Shown: one piece after another, positions 35,936-47,493 of the stretch
How the letters are laid out: each line of letters opens with the position of its first letter
Position numbering within the stretch: position 1 is the stretch's first letter
Assembly (NCBI GenBank): GCA_020744425.1
Contig: JAGMUV010000009.1
Location: 2,203,911 to 2,267,910 of the forward strand
Reading direction: 5' to 3'
Length of the DNA: 64,000 nucleotides
Source of the DNA: Dactylonectria macrodidyma
Lineage: Eukaryota > Ascomycota > Sordariomycetes > Hypocreales > Nectriaceae
Notes under the pieces: generated by a model
Databases searched by the model: none
What the model saw: the letters and a program-made list of their open reading frames with translations, nothing else
What the model was told of the DNA's origin: nothing
Program-made: the position numbers and the translations under genes

Positions 35936-37229
35936 ATGCCGACTCCAGCTTCCAATCCTCCTCCCGACCCGTCGTCACCGCGGTCCTACAGCTTCTCGAC
36001 CTGCCCCGACGACGTTCAGCACCCTTCCTGGCAATCTCACGATGCCGTCCAAGACCATGGTGATATGGGCGTGCAGCCTGTGCCTTCCGGCTCGGTAGAA
36101 GGCGCCTCGCCTCCCGAGGGTGACGCGCCGCCTTCTCTCGAGGGCCCAGCGACGGATGATACCGTCATGGATGACGGTCGGGTATCTCACGAACCATCAT
36201 CACGGTCAACCACAATGTCCCCCGGACCCCAGTCCACCGCCACTGCTGTCACGTCCCCCGCCCCCAGCGGACCGGAGGCCGACTTGGTCAAGAGTCGAGA
36301 CGCCGAGATCGGCAGTCAGTTGAGCCGTCAACCCTCCATCAGCGCTCAACAAGCCCCCGAAGCCGAATCATTGCCGCGCGCCGCCGCAAGGAGGAGGCCC
36401 TCGCCCAGCCACGAATGGGAATCAGTCGATATCGATGCGCAAGAGGATGAGCTCTGGTCTCCGTCAATGGGTCCAGACTACTCCAGCATGCGCGTATGCA
36501 CCTAACCATCACACCTCTCCGTATGACGCAACTGCTAACAACACCAGGTCATCCCCTCCTCGCCATCCTCTTACCTGCGTGCGGGCAGTCGGTTCCACGG
36601 CACCCAACAATCCGAAAGACAGGTCTATGATGTCCAAGTGGAAATAAAGCACGTGGACATGCGCGAGTCCTTCCTCTGTGGATACCTGCGTATACAAGGT
36701 CGCCGCGTCCACGCCGATTCTCCAAATCCCCAGCGCTAACTTTTTATGTAGGGCTCACCGAGGACCATCCGACCCTCACAACGTATTTTGAAGGCGAAAT
36801 TATCGGGACCAAGTACAGTTTCTTTACCGAACACGACAATTGGGGCGCGAATAGCAAGGTAGATCTGAGCCATTGGGCCAAATTTCCTGCTTTCCGCCCC
36901 TTCCAGAAGCAGGCACGCAAGGGCCCAATCGCTATTCGGGACGGCGCCCAGAGGGAACACATATTCATGAGGTGGAAGGAACACTTCTTAGTTCCGGACC
37001 ATCGGGTGCGCACGATAACGGGTGCAAGCTTCGAGGGCTTTTACTACATATGCTTCAACCAGGTCAAGGGTGAAGTGAGCGGCATCTACTTCCACTCCAA
37101 GAGCGAAAAGTGAGTGCTTGACCATCATGTCATCAAGTGTGTGCATACTAACTCTCATTCAGGTTCCAGCAATTGGAGCTGAAGCATGTGCCCGACCGGG
37201 GTTGCTTCGCTGCAACTGAATTCCGGTGA
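35936..37229 (+). CDS. GID4 (VID24): GID ubiquitin ligase substrate receptor GID4/VID24
   Basis: Substrate receptor of the GID E3 ligase; in yeast it recognises N-terminal proline on gluconeogenic enzymes and targets them for degradation on return to glucose. Exons 35936-36493, 36548-36698, 36752-37109 and 37163-37229 give 377 residues. Residues 1-190 are a Pro/Ser-rich disordered N-terminus, longer than in yeast. The beta-barrel receptor domain starts near residue 195 (SSYLRAGSRFHGTQQSE, VYDVQVEIKHVDM) and runs to the end (CGYLRIQGLTEDHP, FTEHDNWGA, FMRWKEHFLVPDH, GFYYICFNQ). The conserved barrel blocks are complete. The frame is open upstream of 35936, but the earlier codons are GTG, so this ATG is preferred. 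Confidence 0.94.
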
Positions 37230-37529
37230 TTGCTCAAAGTCCCTCCTTCGCTTTACATGTTGACGGCTGCGAGAGGGAGGAAGCCAGCGGCAGCCACTTA
37301 TTCGATCCAACTTGACCTAGGTCAGTCGGGAAGGTATTGATACATACAAACACACAAACACCACACAGACACACCACACATAGATGGGAGGCGGGTTTGG
37401 AATTACCCCTTATGATGAAATCCTAGTGTACCCAAATGGACATTTATGAAGTCGCGGATATCTATGATTATTCTATGCGGAGCACGGGAATGTTTGATGG
37501 GCAAAGGGTGATCTTCCTGTACATGCTTT
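37230..37529. other. Convergent 3' spacer, GID4 / TRM11
   Basis: Three hundred bases between two stop codons, holding both 3' UTRs. A CA-rich microsatellite-like run lies near 37346-37381. No gene was seen. Confidence 0.6.
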
Positions 37530-39022
37530 TTATTCGTCAGCCTCAAACTTGTTGAAATATCCACGTCGAAACGGGTTGAGCTCGTCCGCCGTTGTCCCAT
37601 TCATCGCGAGCTTTTTTCGACTTGCATACTCCTCAAGCGCAGATGGCAAGACTTGTGCGTCAGGGATACGACGATAAGTTATCAGCCTCCTCGACCCTGT
37701 GTATGCCAGTGTCAGAAACGAGAGGTATGAGAATGGTTGGAAACCCGAGACCTACATTTATTGAATGGCTGGACACAGATGGTCACAATTTCAAGGCATG
37801 GATGCGTGGGCACTGGAATCTCTAGCTCTTCGTCGTTGGCCGTCGGTGTCCAGAATGACAACCTCCCCTCATCGACCAAGGTATCGGAGGCAAATGCTAG
37901 GATGTCATCGAGCATTGCTAAAAAGCTGTAAGGCTTCTTTGGTGGGACGTAATCCGGGTCACTATCTTTGTTAGTTCTCGGGTCCATACCAGGATGTTCA
38001 GTGCATTACATACTTTCCCTTGGTCTTTCCTGCTTCGATTAGCCAAGGAGTCTTCTCGGGGTCTTTGCAGCCCAGCACTCTCAGACCTTCCCGGACCCCG
38101 TATGGGGGGTCAGAGACGATTCCATCCCACCATCGGCGTTTTCTCATCGGGGTGTGCGTCAAATCTGCAGAAAACACATCACCCAAGCATGCGCCCAACC
38201 CATATTGCTCGAAATTCCCCTGCAAGCTCTTCTTTCCACCCTCTCCTCGCATGCTTCGGCCATCGATGTCGCTTCCCCACGCCAAAGCCCCAAACTGTGC
38301 ACACGCAACGGGGAACGAGCCGGTTCCGACAAATGGGTCGTAAAAGAGCTTCCCAGGTGCAGCAAGGGCTATATTAGCAGTTACCAGCGCAAGCTCAGAG
38401 TCCATGCTTGTGGTGGAGATGTATTCTCGCTTCTTCAAGTCCAGCCTCATGATGAGGTCTCGAGATGAATTCGCCAGATACCTGCCAAAGTAAATATCTG
38501 TAGGATCTGGGATCCCGAGGGGAACACTGTTGTGCGGCCACTGCTCGAAAATACTGAATGTCTCGTCCGGGTTAGACATTTTGATAGGCCCATCAAAGCC
38601 TAGAAACCGAAACGAGTTAATGAGTTCAAGCCTCTTGGTACTGGAACGAGTTCCTTGGTAGGGCTCCACAACAAACTTGAACGATGACATTTTGTATTGC
38701 GTCCAGAGGCGTTGCGTCCCTTGCCTCACAGCTTCGTGAACCTCCTCGAGTGTCTTTCCGGTGCCCCAAAGCTCATGTATAGACTGGGCCAAGATAGACC
38801 TCTGAATGAGTCTCTTTGCTGCCTCGGCTGAGGGAAGCTGCACAATACAAAATGGAGACTATTGGAGTGTGAGACTTTGAGGGTTAGGTGCCATATGGTC
38901 AGACATACATCTAGGCTATAGTTCAAAACTTTCAGGTCCACGCCCTGGACGACCGCAAGAGCCTCAATCTCAGCGAGCCGGAAGGACTCGTGGACCTGCG
39001 CGAACCTAATGAGGAAATGCAT
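37530..39022 (-). CDS. TRM11: tRNA (guanine-10-N2) methyltransferase catalytic subunit
   Basis: Transfers methyl from S-adenosylmethionine to N2 of G10 in tRNA, acting with the TRM112 partner. Exons 39022-38909, 38837-38014, 37961-37756 and 37696-37530 give 436 residues. The N-terminal THUMP-like region begins MHFLIRFAQVHESF. The Rossmann methyltransferase domain shows DPFVGTGSFP (SAM-binding motif I, about 205-214), GSDID (motif II) and the catalytic SDPPYGVREG (about 280-289), the D/N-PPY signature of N2-guanine enzymes. The C-terminal exons give TYRRIPD and a conserved FRRGYFNKFE end. The last two introns were placed by frame and conservation. It is divergent to RPP40 across 483 bp. Confidence 0.95.
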
Positions 39023-39505
39023 GTTGTGCGAGTCCCTGCCACTGGTGGTTGCTTTGAAAAGCACAGGTTCAACCCTATCCGGCTCACACGAAGTGGAAGG
39101 GAAAGGCAGAAATCAACAAGGCAGCTCCACGAATTGAGAAAATTGGCTCCAGACGCTCCTCATGTAACCATACGGGCTCTTAGGAAGTATAGTTCGAAAG
39201 CGAGTACAGATTCACGCTCCATGAATGTTGTGAATGGCAGTCGCAAGTTTAGTGACTGGGTGGATGCAGGAATAAGCCCTTCGGCCCAAACTCTTGCCCG
39301 TGGGTGGTGAAAATATTCGCCGATGAAACCCCGACTACCAAACCTGTCGATTTTCTAAGCCTTCTTCCTGCCTCGATTTCAACTATCTACCTAGGTAGTT
39401 AACTGCACCACTTTTCCCATTCACAAACCTCCTTTCATGAATGATAGGCTCGAATCTGCCGTTCTCTAAATTTTGATTGGTTGTTTTACTTGCAGCTCCC
39501 ATAAG
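39023..39505. promoter_or_regulatory. Shared divergent promoter, TRM11 / RPP40
   Basis: A 483-bp spacer between the start codons of two divergent tRNA-maturation genes, so it must hold both promoters. It includes a palindromic CTACCTAGGTAG element near 39389-39398. Shared regulation is inference from position. Confidence 0.5.
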
Positions 39506-40844
39506 ATGCTCTCAGCAGCCGCACCATCCATCTATCAAGCCCCAAAATGCTTTGCCACGTACGGAACCATGGGTCATGTCGACCCCAAGCAAGCGCCTCA
39601 TAGGGGCAAGCCGTGGTCGGCCATCATGTCGCAAGACTTCATACACAAGGTTAAACACATTGACTTGATCCAAATAACTTAGGCTGATTCAAGTGCAGGT
39701 TGACTTAGTCTTGCCCTCGGAGCTATTCGAGTTGGTGTTTGAAAAGGTCATTGAGACACGCCAGTCACCCCAATATTCCAAGGTGACCATGACACTTGGT
39801 GATATTCTCGAAGGCGATTTCTTTACAGAGTATATCAAGAAGGGTGCTTACAACTATACCCATTGTGCAACCGAGATGGACCTTAGCTGAGCTCGCGTGC
39901 AGGGAATGTCATCATGCTATCCGAGGGCAAGATGACCGCCAGCAGCCTCTTCACGCTACATGACGGTATGACTAGGCCAATTCTCCGCCTACCAATAAAT
40001 TAATTGTAACCAGGCACTTTACTCATGTACCTTGACAAGGAGGTTTATGAACGGGCCGGGCTTGTAGGCAAGCCGTATGGTGCCAAGGGTGGGAGGGGAT
40101 TGAGGCCACGCTGGGGTTTGTCACCAGATTCAGACTCTAGATTAATGCTGATCGTCGACTGCAGTTGTCTCATTCGATCTAAGGAGTCCAGCGATGCTTC
40201 GTGGGAAAAAGGGTTTCGATCGATTGATATATGCCTGCAAAAATGTCCTGAACCAACCGACAACCTGGTTGTTCGCTAACGTTGACGAGTCAAGTAAGTC
40301 GCATTGTCATGCGAAGACACCCAGCTCCTCAGTATCGTTCTGATATTGTACAGCTCCTTGCCCAGACCCTCTGCAGAGATACTTCCCCGCGTCCTTCACC
40401 TCTTCTCCGGGAATCACTCGAGACCTCGTCGTGGTTCAGGGCCCGTTAGACATTGCCTCTGAAACCCTTGCCAATGCCGACCGGTCTTCCTTTGAAGAAG
40501 GAGCGACGGAGTGCTACGAGTGGCTCTCGCTCATCCGGCTCGGGAGTCCTCGCGTGGAACCACAGGATAACATCGACCCCTATCTTTCGAGATACCAAGT
40601 ACCAGGGGATGCCGAGGGGCAGGTGTCTGTGTGCAAATTGAGTTGGCAGGGATTTGTTTCTTCGGTTTGGCTCCACAAATTACTTGTTGGTACTGTTGCA
40701 GCTTGTCCGTCGACCGCATGGTTCTCCCTGAGTGCGAGTTGCTTCTCAAAGCACGTTCCAGGCGGTGGCGACGAGATCATGATTCTTCGGCCTCCGGTAG
40801 TTGGTGCTAAGTACCTCATGTGGGAAATAAATGTATCGGAGTGA
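39506..40844 (+). CDS. RPP40: RNase P/MRP protein subunit Rpp40-like
   Basis: Protein subunit of nuclear RNase P/MRP-type ribonucleoproteins, which remove tRNA 5' leaders and process rRNA. Six exons: 39506-39649, 39699-39843, 39903-39965, 40014-40115, 40165-40293 and 40354-40844, giving 357 residues. Recognisable Rpp40 blocks are LGDILEGDFFTEYIKKG, YLDKEVYERAGLVGKPYG, GRGLRPRW, MLRGKKGFDRLIYACKNV and the C-terminal KLSWQGFVSS and EIMILRPP. Five introns make it the most fragmented gene here; each join keeps frame and restores a conserved block. The stop lies only 4 bp from the convergent ankyrin gene's stop. The symbol follows the Pfam family; its budding-yeast counterpart is unclear to me. 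Confidence 0.88.
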
Positions 40845-40848
40845 AAGA

Positions 40849-41505
40849 CTAGGTTTGCTTTGATCGCACACTCCGTTGGTCGCCAAACCCCTCTCCCATC
40901 AACGCTTCCTCGACGAGTATTCGCAGATCAGCCTGGCCCTTCGGGGTGTTGAAATCTTCGCGCTGAGCGAGCTCCTCGATGCGTCTCCGGAATTCGGGGT
41001 CGGCCTCTCCAAGAACATCTTGAACTTGGTCCATAGTTCCAATCGTCATGGGCATGCCCTCTGGAGGTGGGGGGATCACCTCGGGGAAAATGGCGGCGGC
41101 CGTCGAGTCGAGGTTGTTTCCTTGCTTAGCTTCGACTTTGGAGAGATACACAGCAATTTCGGGGAAATCACCATCAGCGTCGATCTTCTCTCTCGCAGTC
41201 AATCCTTCTGACCCTCTGTGTGTAATGTCGGCCCCAAGTTCTTCGACTAGGACCTGGGCGGCCGCCTCAGTCTCAACCACGAATAGAGGGGTCTCATCAT
41301 CCTCGTCCTTGAGATCCACGTCGACGTGGAACTCGCGAACTAGTACTCGAAGAAGGTCGAGGTGGTTATAGCTCGCAGCAGCATGGACGAGGGAGTAACC
41401 ATGTTCGTCTTGCGACGACGCCAAAGCTGGATTTTCTCGAAGGAGGGGCAACAAGGTGGGGTGGTCATCGGCCGCCAGCAGAAACGGGTTTGGAAGGGGC
41501 GCCAT
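40849..41505 (-). CDS. Small ankyrin-repeat protein
   Basis: Single-exon gene of 218 residues. Residues 1-110 contain about three ankyrin repeats (DEHGYSLVHAAASYNHLDLLRVL, with the loop EDDETPLFVVETEAAAQVLV next). The C-terminal half is helical with a Pro-rich linker (IPPPPEGMPM) and ends after a conserved-looking EDFNTPKGQADL segment. The layout resembles the small ankyrin proteins of S. pombe and S. cerevisiae (YCR051W type), whose function is not settled. The ATG at 41505 is followed at once by the first repeat. It is convergent with RPP40. Confidence 0.88.
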   Translation of the reverse strand: MAPLPNPFLLAADDHPTLLPLLRENPALASSQDEHGYSLVHAAASYNHLDLLRVLVREFHVDVDLKDEDDETPLFVVETEAAAQVLVEELGADITHRGSEGLTAREKIDADGDFPEIAVYLSKVEAKQGNNLDSTAAAIFPEVIPPPPEGMPMTIGTMDQVQDVLGEADPEFRRRIEELAQREDFNTPKGQADLRILVEEALMGEGFGDQRSVRSKQT

Positions 41506-43028
41506 TGTCGGTGGCCTTGCGATTCAGCGGCGGGTAATGTTGGAGACAGTGGCCTGCGTAGGGATGTGGAAGGGGTGAGGTCAAAGTGATAGAAGTTTGG
41601 CGCGTGTGTTGTCGTCGGCAGAGCTGCTAGTGGAATAATTTTGGGGTTGGCATGCATGACATAGGTAGGTAGGTATGTCATATTGTGGGTGCTTAGGGAG
41701 TTTGTTCATCAATAGCACATCTTACCAACTCGCACCCAAATCAATTACGTTCGACCTTCAAACGGACTACTCACGCCCGAGCCTCAATTAGCAGCCCGGA
41801 GCATCTCGTCATTTCCTTCGGAGCCGTTGCGTTCATGGGGAGTGCCTCTCGTGAAGACTGCAACCTCTTACAGCGGTGACGCACCACTTTTATTTCAGTC
41901 TGTATACTTCATATTCGACTCTAGGGTAAGTGTACGCTAAACACATGATGTTTGCAGCTTGGCTCCATCAATTCGTCACAATGTCTCGTAAGGGGCGTAG
42001 TAGGTATGGGAGGTCGGTTACATGAGCATATACCTAGGCATCCACTTATCTAACTGAATGACCGATTTTGGTACATTTTTTTCAATGCCCTTGTGGCACA
42101 GTATCTCTAGCACCAGGACAGGTCCTGCCCCACCTTGAACACCAGAAAAATAGTATTGGTGCCAAAGGGAGTAGGCGGTGCCTAGGTGAGGACCAGCCCA
42201 ACTCATTGGGTACCTAGACCTAATGAGTGCATGGATCGACAAGTGAGGACAAGTGAGGTAAGATTTAAACACAGGGGCAATCAGGCCTGTGGTGAGTTCA
42301 CTCTGGCTCTGACTCATTCGGCGTCGTCGGGTGAGACTTATACCTGTGCTCAAGCTGAAACTGGTGTCTCTTTGGTTTAGAAGGCAGTGCCCACTACCTA
42401 CCTAAGTAGTGGAGCGCCGGAGCAGGCAGATTGTCTACTCGGAGGCGGTGCACTGAGGCAGTTTCCTCTACCCGCAGCACAGCGATTCCTGAAAGGCAGG
42501 ACATACGCACACTGACTCACATTACCTTAGTAGTTACTCTACTTACAGGGGAAGATTAACACGGTTCTTGCCTGTGGCCCCAGAACGCACTGTACTGAGC
42601 TCAAGTATTTCATACATGGTTGGGTGCGCTTTCATGCCATTCCCTTGGACCGTTTTCTTCTCTTCCACTTCGAGTTCCCATCTCACACTTGTACGCCGGT
42701 AGTGGGCGCAAAGCTCAGCACACACAGCACACACAGCACACACAAAGAGAAGCCCCTCCCAAAGCAATCCTCCGTCCCCCCACTCAACGACGATATTGAA
42801 ATTTGCCATCTGCGACTACGCATCATTCCTGCTGGAGAACACTGGCCGATTCTCGAGCCTATCAAGGTACGGAAGGGAGGAGATAAGCCCAGGGTCAAAC
42901 AATTGAAGACTAAGGCATGTCTGTTCGCCCCAAGTCTACAACTCATCTCAATGGATCGGTCGCTTCTCACACTCGCCAACAGATACACCAGCCATAGAAA
43001 TACGCATCGTCTTCGATTTTTCGGCACT
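41506..43028. other. Spacer upstream of TRL1
   Basis: Divergent spacer of 1.5 kb between the ankyrin gene and TRL1. It contains TAGGTACC-like motifs near 41661-41681, 42210-42217 and 42392-42405 and a CAGCACACA microsatellite near 42717-42745. The frame of TRL1 is open from about 42624, so the right end could be coding (see findings); otherwise no gene was seen. Confidence 0.55.
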
Positions 43029-45486
43029 ATGGCAGCACCTTACTTTGCCCAAGATGTACGCAAGGTCTCCCAGATGCTAGCTGGCCTAGACGTTGCCCGG
43101 AAGGAGAAACGCCGCGGTAGTTTCGCCGTGAAAAAGACGACATTCGATGTCAAGGGGTCTCAAGATGGCATCCAGGTCGACTCGTGGCGAATGCAGGACT
43201 GGGACTACAAGCGACGTGACCTCCCTACCTACGCTCGCGGCCTCTTCACCACCAAGACGAGGAGGAATGAGCCTGAAATCGCCGTCAGAGGTTATGACAA
43301 ATTCTTCAACACTGAAGAGGTCCATGAGACCAAGTGGTCAAATATTTTGACTCGGACCCAGGGTCCTTACGAGTTGACGCTGAAGGAAAACGGATGCATC
43401 ATTTTTATCGCTGGCCTGGAGGACGATACTCTCATTGTTTGCAGCAAACACTCTACCGGGGATCGCAGCGATGTGCAGATAAGCCATGCAGGCGCTGGTG
43501 AGCTGCGCATCGAGAAGCAGCTGGCCGCGGTGGGCAAAACCAAGGCTGATCTGGCACGAGAACTCCGCAAGAGGAATGTCACAGCCGTTGCCGAGCTTTG
43601 CGACGACGCATTTGAGGAACACATCTTGGCCTACACTCCTGACAAAGCTGGCTTGTACCTCCATGGGATGAACCATAACCTCCCGGAGTTTGCTACTTAC
43701 CCCAGCGCACATGTTCAAGATTTTGCCGATGAGTGGGGTTTCATCAAGACTGGCCTCATAGTCATGGATGACATCAATCAAGTCAAGGCCTTCCTAGAGG
43801 AGGCAGCCCAGACCGGTGCACACGATGGCAGAGACGTTGAAGGCTTTGTCATCCGCTGCAAGATGAGCCATGATCCTAACACGACGCCTTACAGAGATTG
43901 GTTCTTCAAGTACAAGTTTGAGGAGCCTTACCTCATGTATCGCCAGTGGCGAGAGTGTACCAAGGCTCTGATTGCTAATAAGCAACCCAAGTTCAAGAAA
44001 CACATCACTATCACTGAAGAATATCTGCTGTATGCCCGCAAGCGCCTCGCAAGCGATCCCAAACTAGCCAAGGAGTACAACCTGAACCACGGCATCATCT
44101 CCCTCCGCGATGACTTTTTGAAGTTCAAGAACTTGAAGGGCGCCGACGCTGCGAACATGGACGACCTCGATCCGCTAGTCATGACGGAGGTAACCAAGGA
44201 TGTTATCCTCTGCCCGATCGCCACCATCGGCTGTGGCAAGACAACTATTGCCTTGGCTCTAGCCCACCTCTTTGGGTGGGGTCATGTTCAGAATGACAAT
44301 ATCTCGGGCAAAGGTCGACCCCCTCGCTTTACAAAGGCGGTTCTGGATCAGCTCAAGGACCATCCAGCCGTGCTAGCGGACCGGAACAACGCCCAGAGAC
44401 ACGAGCGAAAGCAAATCATCACCGATGTCAAGCTGCAGCATACTACTGCCAAACTTGTGTGCCTGAATTTTAAACATGACGAGGAGTCCATTGACGAAAT
44501 CAGACGCATCACCCAGGAGAGGGTTATCGACCGTGGCGACAATCACCAGACTATCCATGCTGCATCCGACAAGGACAAATTCATTGGCGTCATGGAAGGG
44601 TTTATCAATCGATTCGAGCCTTGCAACCCACATTCTCGCCCTGATGATGGTTTTGACGTTGTGATTGACCTGCATCCAACGGTGGGAAGCCGCCAAAACC
44701 TCGAAACTGTAGTCACACAGCTGAACAAATACTTTCCTAATTTGGTCAAAGCAGTCCCTGAGCCTGAAGTGCTTGATACAGCGATAGAAGTAGCACTTGA
44801 TTATAAGCCCGATTTCCGACAGGATATTCCCAACCGCGGCAAGAAGGCCGAGGTCAACAAGCCATCAGAGAAAGGACAGCAGCAGTCCCAGAAGAAGAAG
44901 AAGCCGCCACGGTTGGAGTACATGTCTGTTTCCGTCAACACTTCGGAGCTGAATGCATACCTGGAGGAGGCTTTCAGGAGAACACCATCTGAGATCTCTC
45001 GATTCTATATGCAGTTGAAGCAGACTCGGCGCATACAGCCGAAATTTCACGTCACGTTGATGCATCGTGCATCCAGCAGCCAGAATCCCGACCTATGGCA
45101 GCGGTATTCAACTTTGCATGACCAAGCCGAGGCAGCTGGCATCACTAATGCGACACATGGAGACTGTGATATTTTGCTGGAACGGGTGAGACTCCCTGCG
45201 ACCCTTCGATAATTGAGACGCTGACGTTTCTTAGGTTGTATTCGATGACCGGGTCATGGCTGTGGTTGTCCGGCTAATAGACAAAGACGGAAATTGGGAA
45301 TGCACTAACCGCGTGGCACACATTACGGTTGGAACAAGGGATAACGCTGTGAAGCCAGTGGAGAGCAACACGATGTTGGCAAGGTGGCTGGAGATGGGCA
45401 GCACCGCCGAGGCGAACATTGGTGAAGTTGTATTTGAAAAGAAGCCCACACTGAAAGGTAAGGTTCTGGGCGTGTCATCTAGATAG
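43029..45486 (+). CDS. TRL1: Fungal tRNA ligase
   Basis: Three-domain enzyme that seals tRNA exons after intron removal and, in yeast, the HAC1 mRNA in the unfolded protein response. Exons 43029-45185 and 45235-45486 give 802 residues. The N-terminal ligase domain has the nucleotidyl-accepting lysine in LTLKENGCI (about K119) and later ligase blocks (DVEGFVIRCK, WFFKYKFEEPY). The central polynucleotide kinase has the P-loop ATIGCGKTT (about 397-405). The C-terminal cyclic phosphodiesterase has both HxT motifs, HVTLM (about 674) in exon 1 and HITVG (about 749) in exon 2, so the intron splits the CPD active site. All three activities look intact. The start at 43029 matches family length; an ATG at 42951 would add 26 basic residues. 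Confidence 0.96.
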
Positions 45487-45786
45487 TTGGGTGTGGACAT
45501 CATGGAGACAGTGGAGGAGAGCTTTGACGGCGCCAGCCAGTATGGAACTTTGTATCCAATGGTAAAATCGATGGAATCCACGAATGCACAGAGAAAGTTG
45601 TACCGTGAATCACCAGAGTCAAATAAGGATGTCAAGACATATCTTCTATCAAGCGTAATCATATCTTGTGACCAGCTCTAAGTGGCATCGTATATTCACG
45701 GTTACATTAACAGACAAGGGGGTATTGCAGCAGTGAAGCGGGAAAGAAACTAGCAATAGCAAGTGCAATTATCCTCTTTCATAGAG
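45487..45786. other. Convergent 3' spacer
   Basis: Three hundred bases between the stops of TRL1 and the DUF4870-like gene. No gene was seen. Confidence 0.6.
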
Positions 45787-46579
45787 TCACTCATCATCGA
45801 GAAACCGAGTGGCTAGGCGCCCAAAGAAAGGGACCTCGAACCTAGATAGTTAACATTAGGGTAGATCTAACCGCCATGGAAACCCGTTACATTACATACC
45901 TGTCAAGGATCTCGGCATCTCGATAAGCTCTCAATGTCAGAAAAGCGATTAGAGCCAAATCGCCGAGGAAGAAAACCCAGCTCAGGAAGGTTGACCATGA
46001 GAAGATGAGGTGGAAGACCATGATGGCGGTAAACAACAGGGCTGACTGCCATGCGTGAAACCTAGCGCGAAGAGATTAGTATCCTGCGCGAGAAGAAGCT
46101 AGCATGTGAGGAAAGTTGGTGCGGACGCAGATGACATGTACCGCCATTGCTCTTGCAAAATGAGTGAGGTTATCTCGCAGACCAAGAACCTGGACATACC
46201 TGACATAATCACTATTCCGCTCTAATATCAACAAGACAATCGCGCCAATGGGTGGGAACGCCAGGTAGGCTAGACAGGCCTCGTAGTCAAGCCGCATGCC
46301 TAGACTCGTATCGAACTCGCTTACTTCGGCGGAAGGATATGCGCCAGGCATCGTGCTCGAGGCTCCGAATGCTCTGGTGTCCGCTCCAGCACCCCATACG
46401 CCGCCCTGACCGTCAAAGCCGCCCCATCCTCGCTGTGGCTGAGGATGTTGTAGAGGTGGTGGAGATGCAACAGGCGAGAAGGATCGTCTAGCATCGTATG
46501 AGTGCCGTGGAGAGGCATACTCAGGGGACGCGACACGGCCATGCTCGGGCGGGGAGGATTGGTAAGGTGCAAAGTCCAT
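45787..46579 (-). CDS. DUF4870/Tic20-like small membrane protein
   Basis: Exons 46579-46200, 46061-45900 and 45841-45787 give 198 residues. The N-terminal 95 residues are low-complexity, rich in Pro, Ser and Gly, and likely cytosolic. The C-terminal half has three hydrophobic spans: LAYLAFPPIGAIVLLIL, then the family-typical YVRFHAWQSALLF leading into the second span, then FLSWVFFLGDLALIAFLTL. The pattern of a cytosolic tail plus FHAWQS between spans 1 and 2 fits the DUF4870 (UPF0132, Tic20-like) family. The function is unknown in fungi. Both introns are in frame and short. Confidence 0.82.
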
Positions 46580-47493
46580 GATTGAAATAATGTCCGAGAC
46601 GCTTGGCTTTGGCTAAGCGGAAGCGCACATGCCCATGCAAGTGATTTTAGTTATTACGCGGTTGGATCGAGGAACAGGCGTCGCGATTCGGGAGTGGGAG
46701 GCAGAAATAGGCAGCTCTCGTATGTCGCGCGAGGGTATTTGCTGGACAGGAGCTGATGACGTCTTGCTACAGTGTAGGAGACTTCGAGGGGCGCAGGAGA
46801 TTGCTCGAGTTGCGAGCTCGGAGTCTGGTTGCGGATAAGCACGGTCTCGCTGGTGGGGGTATGTGAATAGATAGACGGACCTGGAAAATTCGAGTAATGG
46901 CGTAGGATGGATGGAGGGTGTGGTTTTTGGAGGTCGCGTTGATATGGAGATCCAGCCTTGATGTGGAGGAAGCGGCGACAGCTTGGCACCAAGCTTGACT
47001 TCCAAGGGATCCCCTGGCGCCACACGTAAGCACCTTCCCTTTACTTAGCGCTCACTGAAGGCCCCAGATTGGTGCCCCATACGACCATTGCGGCTACTGT
47101 GGGGAGCTGAGGTATTGACCTATGGGGTTGCTATGCTTAATGTAGTCGACGAGACAGAAAGGTACGCAGTAATTACTGCTCGACGTCCAACATGTTCACT
47201 GATGTTTCCAGCGCGTTTATGATACGAGGTACCTACTGCCTGATATCTACATTATCCACTCCATGTAATCAATAAACCGCAGCCTAGGAAGTGCCCAGGA
47301 CTTTGGTGTGAATTGAAGAAAGCCGCAACTTATCAACTTGGCTCCCCAATGGAAAGAACTCGGTAATGTAGTGTATGACCCTGTCTCCAATGACTTTGTT
47401 TGGCTTCCACATTGCTTTTCGTACATGTACTCATACAATGCCTCTCGACGGGCTCTTATTCGTACACCCGACGCTTGCGTCACTGGCTCTGAA
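46580..47493. other. Intergenic spacer
   Basis: About 0.9 kb between two minus-strand genes, holding the uL10m 3' UTR and the promoter of the DUF4870-like gene. A GAGGTACCTAC motif lies near 47225-47235. No gene was seen. Confidence 0.6.

Noticed and set aside
38990..39310. 106-codon plus-strand frame overlapping the TRM11 start
   Set aside because: It is antisense to TRM11 exon 1 and its promoter and shows no conserved motif.
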